Source: an uncultured Eubacteriaceae bacterium (GTDB lineage Bacteria; Bacillota; Clostridia; Peptostreptococcales; Anaerovoracaceae). From it: a stretch of DNA of 49,929 nucleotides. Shown here one piece after another: positions 23,544-30,732 of this stretch (position 1 is the first letter of the stretch; each line of letters begins with the position of its first letter). The notes under the pieces are model-generated. The model searched no databases. It was not told the origin of the DNA and saw only the letters and a list, made by a program, of their open reading frames with translations. The translations under genes were made by a program, and so were the position numbers. Location of the stretch: positions 1 through 49,929 of the forward strand of contig CAIFEY010000020.1 in assembly GCA_903789635.1 (NCBI GenBank), given 5' to 3'.

Positions 23544-26115
23544 AATAATACAGTTCCTTCATCGCTCTCGTGCACGCAACGACGTTCTGATTCTTGGTCA
23601 TCTGGTGCGCGTAGACGAGCACACTTGTGAATTCCAGGCCTTTGGCGGCAAAGATCGAATAGCACGGGATCCCCGTCCCATTCTTCTGCTCTGCCCTCGT
23701 GTCCAGGTATTCGAACTCGGAAATATCCATCCCCGTCACGCTGCACAACTGCTCCAATGCCTTGTGATCCTTTACGATCAGGGTGATATCGTCCTTCCTC
23801 AGGACATCCGTGACCTCGTCGATGGAATGGAGCTCATCGAGCTGATCGGACGTGCTGACGCTGCCCAGGTATTCCATCGCCGAACCGAACTTTCGATTGC
23901 AGAAGTCTACGATCGGAGCGGTATTACGATAATTCCGATTTAATGTATACTCCGTATTTATTCCGGTCTCTGCCTTCCAGTTGTGAATTCCGCAGGCCGT
24001 GTGCAGGACCTGATCAGTATCGCCGAAGACGTTGAACACTGCCTTCGGGTACAGGCGATGCAGCATGTCGTAATCTGCTCGGTGCAGGTCCTGACCCTCG
24101 TCGATGCAGATCATGCTGTAGTCCGGAAGCTCCTTATCCGGGTACAGCTCTGCGTAGATTTTCAGGTAGAAGAGCAGGTCGGATTTATACAAAATCCTGA
24201 TCTCCCTCTGATGACCGTCCGCCAGCGGAATTGTCTCGACATCCTGAACGCCGTATTTTTGCTTAATTGGCGCGAGCCTGTCCCAGACAACCCGTTCGAA
24301 CAGCGTACTCTCAATTCTCGACAGCACGTACGACGATTTCTCCAGCTCGGAGCGCTGCAGCGCATACTCTGACTGCGCGCCCTCCACTTCCTCTGTCTTG
24401 CTGCGGAGCCACGCCTCACACTCCTCGATCGCGTTCGTAACCTCCTCAATCTCCGCGGAAGACTGCCGAGAGCCCTCGAGGAGCTGATTCGTCCGAGTTT
24501 CGTACTTGTTCAGCACCTTTTCCGGCGTCTGCTTCTTCACGATTTCCTTGACATCCGCCTCGATGCTTGCGCAGTAATCGTTCAAAAACTGTGTGTATTC
24601 CTCGGCCGAACGGCGGCGGTCGCCCTCGAAAAGATCCCTAACCACGGCCATCTGTCCGGCAAAATCAGAAGGCAAATTCACCTCCGAGGTGCTGTCCCAC
24701 CTCTGCTCCAGCCTTCCAAGCTCCTTCAGCGCGGCCTTCTTCTCAGCCTCAACCTGATGCAGCCACTCATCCCTCTCCGCCTGCGCGTCCTTGAATTCCT
24801 GCCAGCGCTGCCTCAGCACGTCGCTCTTCTCCTCAGTCTGCTGCAGTTCCTCGATCTGTTTGGTGTGCTTCTTCTGAAGCGTTTCCAGTCGTTTCACCAG
24901 CGATTTATGCTCATTCCGCTTTTCAACATACTGCTTGTCTTTCTTCAGCGAGGTCTCGACCTCGTCAATGGCCTTAATTTCCTCATTGAGCTCGTCGACA
25001 ATCTCTGCGATCGATTCCGCCGTGATTTCCTCCGGCGGTTCTTCCACCAGCGCTTCGCACCCCTCCTCCACGTACGACAAAATCGCATCCTGGATGTCAT
25101 AGCTAAGCTTTCTGATGGACTCCTCGGCATATACCTCCTGAAGGTACTCCGCCGGCAGATATTCTTCCGACAGCTCGTACTGATACTGTCTGTGTTTAAA
25201 CCTGGGATCGTAGACATCGAGAAGCTCCCGGTAAAGCTCTGCGATGGAGCAGTTTTTCACATCGGAGAGCTGATATCTGCGTACCAAACCCGCGGAATAA
25301 CTCCGGAACAGCTTGGTCGGCGTCAGCAGAAGAACGTGTTCCCATCCTCTGTCCGACAAAAAATCGCGCAGGAAAAACAGCCTGTGCAGCAGGCACTGCG
25401 ACTTTCCCGATCCTGCACAGCCCTGTACGACAAAGCTTTCCCGAATATCCGCATCGATGATCTGAAACTGCATCTGCTGCAGAGTGGAGATGATGTTCTT
25501 CAGCCTCGGGCTGTTCCTGTTCTCCTTCAGCTTTTTTTCGAGGAATTCATCCGCGATGATCTGCATTTCCTTGGTTTCCGGAAACAGCTGAACGGCGTCG
25601 ATAAGCTTCCTCGCATTGATCTCGTCATTGCAGATCAGCTGCGGATTCAAGGTAATCTTTCCGCCGCTGGCAAAGTAGGTGATCGGCTCGCCCTTCTTAG
25701 ACTGATAGCAGTGAAACAGCGCCGCAGTAATCGGCTTTTCCTTATCCTGCTTGAACGGGAGCAGCCAGCCATCATCGCCGATCGGAACCGTCTCCTCCAG
25801 GTTCTCGCAGTCCGACAAATAATAGTGCTCCACCTCATCCTCGCCTTTCTCCTTCATCTCGATGTGCGAGAAGTACGGCGTCTTGTAGAGCTGCTTGATG
25901 ATATAGTCGGTGCGGTTCCATTCCCTCTCCGCACCGCTTAGGCTCCCGTAAACCATGAACGCGTCGTGATCGTCAAAGGATCCCCTGTTTACACTGTCCT
26001 GGGCCTTGTCGACCTTCTGACCGGCCAGTTTCAACCTATGGTCAAATTCATTATAGACTGACTCTTTATACCGTTCCTCCGATAGAATAACGGAATTGTC
26101 CACAACCTTATCCAT
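23536..26115 (-). CDS. HelD-like superfamily 1 (UvrD-type) helicase with long coiled-coil insertion
   Basis: An 859-residue ATPase. The region IISTLQQMQFQIIDAD, then VVQGCAGSGKSQCLLHRL (Walker A 232-239), is the hallmark of HelD-like proteins, which remove or recycle RNA polymerase. Walker B is IDEGQD (671-676), with motif IV-like NYRNTAPIVDFCNRK (728-742) and AAKGLEF (823-829). Residues about 365-600 form an extended coiled coil inserted in the 1A domain, as in HelD. Compared with housekeeping HelD, the C-terminal domain is short and ends soon after CTRAMKELYYY. Walker A reads GSGKS rather than GSGKT, which is conservative. First gene of a three-gene unit bracketed by copies of a noncoding repeat. 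Either a transcription-recycling factor or a defence-type helicase is possible; which is not resolved. Confidence 0.8.
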   Translation of the reverse strand: MDKVVDNSVILSEERYKESVYNEFDHRLKLAGQKVDKAQDSVNRGSFDDHDAFMVYGSLSGAEREWNRTDYIIKQLYKTPYFSHIEMKEKGEDEVEHYYLSDCENLEETVPIGDDGWLLPFKQDKEKPITAALFHCYQSKKGEPITYFASGGKITLNPQLICNDEINARKLIDAVQLFPETKEMQIIADEFLEKKLKENRNSPRLKNIISTLQQMQFQIIDADIRESFVVQGCAGSGKSQCLLHRLFFLRDFLSDRGWEHVLLLTPTKLFRSYSAGLVRRYQLSDVKNCSIAELYRELLDVYDPRFKHRQYQYELSEEYLPAEYLQEVYAEESIRKLSYDIQDAILSYVEEGCEALVEEPPEEITAESIAEIVDELNEEIKAIDEVETSLKKDKQYVEKRNEHKSLVKRLETLQKKHTKQIEELQQTEEKSDVLRQRWQEFKDAQAERDEWLHQVEAEKKAALKELGRLEQRWDSTSEVNLPSDFAGQMAVVRDLFEGDRRRSAEEYTQFLNDYCASIEADVKEIVKKQTPEKVLNKYETRTNQLLEGSRQSSAEIEEVTNAIEECEAWLRSKTEEVEGAQSEYALQRSELEKSSYVLSRIESTLFERVVWDRLAPIKQKYGVQDVETIPLADGHQREIRILYKSDLLFYLKIYAELYPDKELPDYSMICIDEGQDLHRADYDMLHRLYPKAVFNVFGDTDQVLHTACGIHNWKAETGINTEYTLNRNYRNTAPIVDFCNRKFGSAMEYLGSVSTSDQLDELHSIDEVTDVLRKDDITLIVKDHKALEQLCSVTGMDISEFEYLDTRAEQKNGTGIPCYSIFAAKGLEFTSVLVYAHQMTKNQNVVACTRAMKELYYYA

Positions 26116-26271
26116 AACAGATACAGTCCTCTCTTAAATAACGAACGTGATTATCGCAAAAATTCACTTTCCGGCATAAAACTGCCTTTCTTTTATACTA
26201 CTATATCTAATTGAATTTTTAAACAAGTTTAGGGAATGAATACCAGGTTCGGTAAAGGAACACGCCATGGA
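26116..26271 (-). promoter_or_regulatory. AT-rich leader of the helicase unit
   Basis: TATAGT and TATAAA boxes lie near 26195-26215 on the minus strand with TTGTTT upstream, but no pair has ideal spacing. AGAGGA lies 12 bases before the helicase ATG. The promoter is probably here; its exact position is unsure. Confidence 0.35.
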
Positions 26272-26640
26272 TTTTGTCAAACGGTGAAAATTCCCGTTCT
26301 CGAGAATGTTAAAAAATTAATTATGTTATTTTGTGAAGATCGCGATCTCGAAAACAATTGCGCGCAACCAGATTAGCGATAATGAGTATCGACGTCAAAA
26401 ACGGCTGTAAATGGATGCTGATTTTGGAATTCACGCCTATATAATCTGTTAAATTGACGATATATTCAATTATCGATATCATTATTGCTCCCGTGCACAG
26501 GCGAGTGCGCGTGAGGCGAGGTTTTTATGGTCAAATATGTACAGATTCGAGTGCAATAATTAAGAAAATCTCCAAAATAGACGTCGTGACAAAACGTTTT
26601 CAAAATTCTTCATAAGATGGGACAAAATTGCATTTGACAG
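26272..26640 (+). repeat. dispersed ~370-bp noncoding element, copy B
   Basis: Direct-orientation copy of 19980-20360 with the same TTTTGTCAAACGG start and GCATTTGAC end (26630-26638). The internal TTGACG (26454-26459) / TATCAT (26477-26482) pair at 17-bp spacing is preserved. Copies A and B flank the helicase unit. Confidence 0.75.
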
Positions 26641-26960
26641 AGCGCGGCGAGGCAGTTTCCGGCGGTGGAGCGAGGCGCTGGAAATTTTCGATAGCACGGA
26701 TGCGGTCGGCACGGCACGAAGGTAGGAGAAAAAACCGCCGACGGGGTAGTCGGCGGGTGGGGCGCGGTCGGCGAGGCGATTTCCGGAGGGGGGGCGCGAG
26801 GGGCTGGAAATTTCCGATAGCGTGGATGCCGTCGGCGAAGCGCGAAGGTGGGATGAAAAAACGCCGACGGGGTTGTCGGCGGGTGAGGTGCTGGCGGCGA
26901 GGCGGGCAGGAGAATAAAAAACCGCCGGCAGAACTGTCGGCGGATGGAATGATGTCGGCG
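26641..26960 (-). terminator. terminator-like hairpin array B
   Basis: A ~125-bp GC-rich unit repeated about 2.5 times. Each unit contains a GTCGGCG-type hairpin with a minus-strand T-run: 26729-26756 (six T), 26856-26881 (six T) and 26915-26943 (six T). It lies directly downstream of the methyltransferase gene at 27027. Units share GATAGC(A/G)(T/C)GGNTGC(G/C)GTCGGC with array A. Confidence 0.6.
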
Positions 26961-27026
26961 AGGCGGCTCGCGGCATGAACAGCGGCGTGTATTACAGCGC
27001 GGGACTGCGCCTGAGCCGGCCGCGGG

Positions 27027-27785
27027 CTATCTCTGCGCGGTGAAGAAGAAGCGGCGGAAGCCGAGCAGAACCTCGCCGGTGCGGGTGGCGAGATAGTGCG
27101 GCTTTGCGCGGTCGATGACGGCCTGCTGGAAGCGGGCGGCATCGGCCGGGGTCAGCTGGGAGAGGTACGGGCGCAGGCGGGTGCCCTTCACCCACTCGAT
27201 CAGTGACTGCATGTCGGGCAGGTTGTGGTAGTACTTGGTCTCCCAAATCTGGAAGTCGCTGGAGCAGGTGCTGAGGATGTTGAAATACTCGTGCGGGGTC
27301 AGGGTTCCGAAGGTGCCGAGTCGGTCCTTATCGAAGCCCCATGCAGGATCGGCGGCAATCTCTTCGATCGCCTGGTATAGCGGCTCCGAGCCGTTCCTCG
27401 GCATCTGGACGGCGAGGATGCCGCGGGGACTTAACTTTGTCATCAGATACGGCAGGAGGGACTCGTGGTCCGGGACCCACTGCAGGCAGGCGTTGGAGAA
27501 GATCAGGTCATAGGTGCCGCTGATCGCGTGGACGTCGCACAGCAGGAAGTCGAGGTCTGGGTGCGTGGACTTTGCCCGCGCAAACATCTCATCGGAATTG
27601 TCGATGCCGAGCACGGACGCCTGCGGGAACGCGGACTGCACCACCGCCGTACTGTTTCCCGGTCCGCAGCCGAGGTCCAGGGCGGTCTTAGGGGCAAAGC
27701 CGCTGATGCGCGCAATCAGATCCCGGGACGGCTGGGTGCGCTGGGCTTCGAACTTGAGGTACTGATCTGAATTCCAAGTGGTCAT
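27027..27785 (-). CDS. tam: trans-aconitate 2-methyltransferase-like enzyme
   Basis: A class I SAM-dependent methyltransferase of 252 residues. The start WNSDQYLKFEAQRTQPSRDL, motif I ALDLGCGPGNST (35-46), LGIDNSDEMFARA and SNACLQWVPDHESLL match the Tam family, which monomethylates trans-aconitate, an inhibitor formed from the citrate-cycle intermediate cis-aconitate. The length fits the usual ~255. The ATG at 27785 is chosen because AAAGGAG lies 5 bases upstream. It follows a small membrane protein gene by 18 bases, so the two are co-transcribed. It is cytoplasmic. The hairpin array at 26641-26960 lies just past its end. A different small-acid substrate is possible. Confidence 0.85.
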   Translation of the reverse strand: MTTWNSDQYLKFEAQRTQPSRDLIARISGFAPKTALDLGCGPGNSTAVVQSAFPQASVLGIDNSDEMFARAKSTHPDLDFLLCDVHAISGTYDLIFSNACLQWVPDHESLLPYLMTKLSPRGILAVQMPRNGSEPLYQAIEEIAADPAWGFDKDRLGTFGTLTPHEYFNILSTCSSDFQIWETKYYHNLPDMQSLIEWVKGTRLRPYLSQLTPADAARFQQAVIDRAKPHYLATRTGEVLLGFRRFFFTAQR

Positions 27786-27803
27786 GGCGGCTCCTTTCAT
27801 CTC

Positions 27804-28157
27804 CTACTCCGCCGCACGAACCGTCCGCACGCGGTTCAGCAGGACGATCCAGAGCAGCGGGTTCAGGGCCAGCATCAGGTTGTTGGTGACGGTGGAGGCG
27901 GAGGTGAAGGCAACGCAGTGCATGGTGGTCTCGACCATGCAGGTCACGAGGTACAGCAGGGCCAGCTCCTTAATGTAGCGGCTGTACTTGAGGCCGCGGC
28001 CGAGGATGAGGACGACGGCGCCGGATGCGGCGATGACCGGGACGATCAGGTAGTTCGTGAGCGGCGTCACGTCGTTTACGAAGAGCAGCAGCGTGTCCAG
28101 CAGCGCGTAGACGAGTACGATCTGGCTGATTTTATCAAATTTCTTTTTTGTTTCCAT
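27804..28157 (-). CDS. small four-helix membrane protein
   Basis: A 117-residue integral membrane protein with about four hydrophobic segments (around 10-27, 35-52, 62-82 and 90-108) and a charged Lys-rich N-terminus. No family is recognised and no catalytic motif is apparent. AGGAG lies 6 bases before the ATG. It is first of two genes with tam, downstream of a palindrome-containing promoter, so it shares control with the methyltransferase. It may be a transporter-like or sensor subunit, but nothing in the sequence settles this. Confidence 0.65.
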   Translation of the reverse strand: METKKKFDKISQIVLVYALLDTLLLFVNDVTPLTNYLIVPVIAASGAVVLILGRGLKYSRYIKELALLYLVTCMVETTMHCVAFTSASTVTNNLMLALNPLLWIVLLNRVRTVRAAE

Positions 28158-28229
28158 ATCAGGCTCCTAACTGTGGTCGATGCCCGGCGGCGGGTGCCGC
28201 CTCGGGGATGATCACTATTTTTTCCGCCT

Positions 28230-28262
28230 AACAATATACCCCCTGTATACAGGAAACACAAC
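28230..28262 (-). promoter_or_regulatory. promoter with central palindrome before the tam operon
   Basis: The perfect palindrome CCTGTATACAGG (28242-28253) lies between a TTGTGT -35-like box and a TATATT -10-like box. This placement is typical either of a repressor that blocks RNA polymerase or of a MerR-type activator. The rest of the gap to 28392 has no gene. Confidence 0.5.
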
Positions 28263-28392
28263 AGAATTTAAGTAAATGTTAAAGTACTTTTTTCAGAGCC
28301 TGAAACCGTTGATTTCTTGGGGTTTTTCACGAATTTCAGGCGGAAATTTCGTACTGCTGCTTAAGGTAATTCAGCTGGTCGTGGGAGCTCCT

Positions 28393-29151
28393 TTAATCAA
28401 TGATAACCGACGGCTCCCCCACCTCCCTGCCGCCGCGGATCATGTCGGCGACGCGGTTGGAGGCGTTCAGCATGGAGTCGGGATCGCCGATGTCGTACCA
28501 GAGGACGTCCGGCGGGAGGGTGGCGGACTGGAGGAGGCCCTTCTTAAGTAAAATTTCGTTCAGGTCGCTGATGTTCCGCTCGCCGTTGATGCGCGGCCTG
28601 ACGAGCTCGGTGTAGTCCCAGACGCAGGGGCTGTAGCGGTAGAAGCCGATGATCGCGTAGTCCGACTTCGGGTGCGCCGGCTTCTCCTCGATGCCGATCA
28701 GGCGGCCGTCCGCGTCGAGCTCAGCAACCCCGTAGGCTACCGGGTTCGGGACGTGCTTGAGGAATACTGTGGACGTCGAATTTGTCGGCAGAGAATAATC
28801 GCCCGCCTCGTCGATGAGGATGTTATCGCCGAGCATCAGACAAAATTCATCCTTACCGCAGAAACCGCGCGCCTTCTCGAGCGCGCTGACGACGCCCTCC
28901 GCGACGCCCTGGATCGCGTACTCGATGGAAATCCCCCACTGCCGGCCGTCACCCAGCAGCTTGTCCATCTGCGCAACCGTCTCGACGTTCGTCACGATCA
29001 AAATTTCCCTGCACCCGCACTGCATCAGCGTCGTGATCGGAAAATAAATCGCCGGCTTGTTGTAAATCGGCAGCATCGCCTTGTTCACCGCAATCGTGCA
29101 CGGATACAGCCTCGTCCCGTGCCCCGCGGCCAAAATTACACCTTTCTTCAA
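28393..29151 (-). CDS. glucose-1-phosphate nucleotidyltransferase (RmlA-like)
   Basis: A sugar-1-phosphate nucleotidyltransferase of about 252 residues, forming an NDP-sugar and pyrophosphate for cell-surface polysaccharide synthesis. The N-terminal signature GVILAAGHGTRLYPCT and NKAMLPIYNKPAIYFPI (about 15-38) match the RmlA/glucose-1-phosphate thymidylyltransferase family, with LMLGDNIL and GIEEKPAHPKSDYAIIGFYRY further on. RmlA proteins are usually ~290 residues; this one lacks part of the C-terminus. The start is taken as TTG at 29151, with GGAGG 7 bases upstream; longer frames lack a site. No other dTDP-rhamnose genes are nearby, so the sugar is unsure. The gap to the tRNA genes contains their terminator. 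Confidence 0.75.
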   Translation of the reverse strand: MKKGVILAAGHGTRLYPCTIAVNKAMLPIYNKPAIYFPITTLMQCGCREILIVTNVETVAQMDKLLGDGRQWGISIEYAIQGVAEGVVSALEKARGFCGKDEFCLMLGDNILIDEAGDYSLPTNSTSTVFLKHVPNPVAYGVAELDADGRLIGIEEKPAHPKSDYAIIGFYRYSPCVWDYTELVRPRINGERNISDLNEILLKKGLLQSATLPPDVLWYDIGDPDSMLNASNRVADMIRGGREVGEPSVIID

Positions 29152-29282
29152 CTTCTTCCCTCCATTTCTGACCAAATATTGTAACAACTGTCTTCTATTA
29201 TACCAGCATCGCGGCAAAGAGAAAACTGACTATCCAACGAATCCAAAAGTGTTATAAAAGTGTTAAATTCGTCAAAAACCAG

Positions 29283-29319
29283 AAAAAAACCAATCTCCGC
29301 ATCTCTGCAAAGATTGGTT
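29283..29319 (-). terminator. terminator of the tRNA operon
   Basis: Minus-strand stem AACCAATCT with AGATTGGTT, then TTTTT; it follows tRNA-fMet by 13 bases. Confidence 0.8.
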
Positions 29320-29331
29320 TTTCAACGTTTG

Positions 29332-29407
<76 letters not shown>

Positions 29408-29435
29408 ACGAAGACCCCGCCGGTCAAAATTAGGA

Positions 29436-29521
29436 TGCCGGTGACCGGGGTCGAACCGGTACGGTCGATAAAGACCTCAGGATTTTAAGTCCTGTGCGTC
29501 TGCCAATTCCGCCACACCGGC
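29436..29521 (-). tRNA. tRNA-Leu (UAA)
   Basis: 86 bases with a long variable arm, as in class II tRNAs, acceptor stem GCCGGTG/CACCGGC, anticodon UAA and discriminator A. CCA is not encoded. Confidence 0.95.
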
Positions 29522-29530
29522 AAAATGAAA

Positions 29531-29602
29531 CTCCGAAGGTGGGGCTCGAACCCACAGCCTACCGGTTAACAGCCGGTTGCTCCACCATTGAGCTACTTCG
29601 GA
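29531..29602 (-). tRNA. tRNA-Asn (GUU)
   Basis: 72 bases, acceptor TCCGAAG/CTTCGGA, anticodon GUU in GGCTGTTAACC, T-arm GGGTTCGAGCCC, discriminator G. CCA is not encoded. First gene of the tRNA operon. Confidence 0.95.
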
Positions 29603-29642
29603 ACAAGGTGATCACTGCGTTCATCTCAGTGACAACGATATT

Positions 29643-29671
29643 AATATACAGCAATTCGCCCCCCATGTCAA
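29643..29671 (-). promoter_or_regulatory. tRNA operon promoter
   Basis: -35 TTGACA (29666-29671), 17-bp spacer, -10 TATATT (29643-29648), about 40 bases before tRNA-Asn. Confidence 0.8.
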
Positions 29672-29786
29672 CACACTTTTATTATTTATTTTACTTTTTT
29701 TCCGAAAAACATTTCATTCCCTGCTGCCCGATTTGATCATCCTTTACATTTCAACGGGTTTGGGGGTTTCCGGCGTGGGGGCGGGT

Positions 29787-29996
29787 GGGCGGGACGGAGG
29801 CCGCCGGCGCGGGAGGCTGGGTGGCGGGAGCGCGGGCGGCGCGGTTGAAAAGGCGCCGGTTCCGGATCTGCGTCGTCCAGGGTTGGGTCGGGGCTCCGGA
29901 ACGGGCGCCGTGGGGGCGGGCGGGACGTGGAGACCGCCGGCGCGGGATGCAGGATGGCGGGAGCGCGGGCGGCGCGGGACGTGGAGGCCGCCGGCC
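29787..29996. repeat. GC-rich dispersed repeat units
   Basis: Two similar ~62-bp units (29787-29847 and 29917-29978) plus a partial third, built on GGCGGGACG, CCGCCGGCGCGGGA and GCGCGGGCGGCGCGG. No coding sense. Together with the element at 30062 it fills most of a ~1-kb gene-free stretch. Confidence 0.55.
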
Positions 29997-30061
29997 GACT
30001 GCAACAATGCCATCAAAAATTACAGCGTCCCGCTCCCCTACCGGAAATCGCGATTTTTGAC

Positions 30062-30400
30062 TTTGTCAAACGGGGTTTCGCGTCGATTTATGAACTTTTT
30101 TGAAACTCGTTTGTCAAAGCCCGAATATGAGGGAATTTCGGATTTTTTGCACTCATATCTGTACATTTTCGATCTCTATCGGTCGCTGAAATGGTGTCGT
30201 GCGCGCAAGCTCCAGTGTGCAAGCGCAATTGTGATATCACGAAATGGACGATCCGCTAAATTGACAGTATTTATGCGCACAATCACAAAAACACCTGGTC
30301 ATTTACAGCGGTTTTTGACAGCGATATTCATTATTAGTTTGCAGATTGAGCGCAGCCATTAATAAAATCGCGTCTTTTCTTGATAATCTTAATTAAAAAA
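30062..30400 (-). repeat. dispersed noncoding element, diverged copy C
   Basis: Read on the minus strand it aligns with copies A and B: AATATCGCTGTCAAAAA, then CGCTGTAAATG, then GATATCACAATTGC, then ATGTACAGATATGAGTGCAA, and a TTTGACAAA end at 30062. I estimate roughly 60-65% identity by eye. The internal -35 box is not preserved. From 30400 to 30649 I see no gene. Confidence 0.6.
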
Positions 30401-30649
30401 ATAAAAATTTGGAAATCGCTCCTTTTTGTTATTTTACGAACGCCGGCGGCCGCGGTGACAGCATTTCTGCCATCTAAGGACGACGCGCCGGCGCCCGCGA
30501 CGAGAGCATATTCGCCATCAACAGCGCGGCGACAGCATTTCTACCATCCTAAGACGACGCACCGGCGGCATTAAACTCATATCCTTAATCAGCGGCACCG
30601 AAAGCGCTTCTTTTCCCTCTCCGCGTCGTCATCCAAACAACTAAAATTA

Positions 30650-30695
30650 TAAAAACGCCGGGCGGCGAAGTCATCTCTGCACTTCGCCGCCCGGC
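30650..30695 (-). terminator. pepD terminator
   Basis: Perfect 15-bp minus-strand stem GCCGGGCGGCGAAGT/ACTTCGCCGCCCGGC with a 9-base loop, followed by GTTTTT; 37 bases past the pepD stop. Confidence 0.9.
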
Positions 30696-30732
30696 TTCCT
30701 TTATTAGCTCATATCAAATTCGCTTATTTCAC

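Noticed and set aside
20747-26115. Assignment of the three-gene unit to a named defence system
   Set aside because: The helicase resembles HelD, but the two partners match no known system I can identify, so no name is given.
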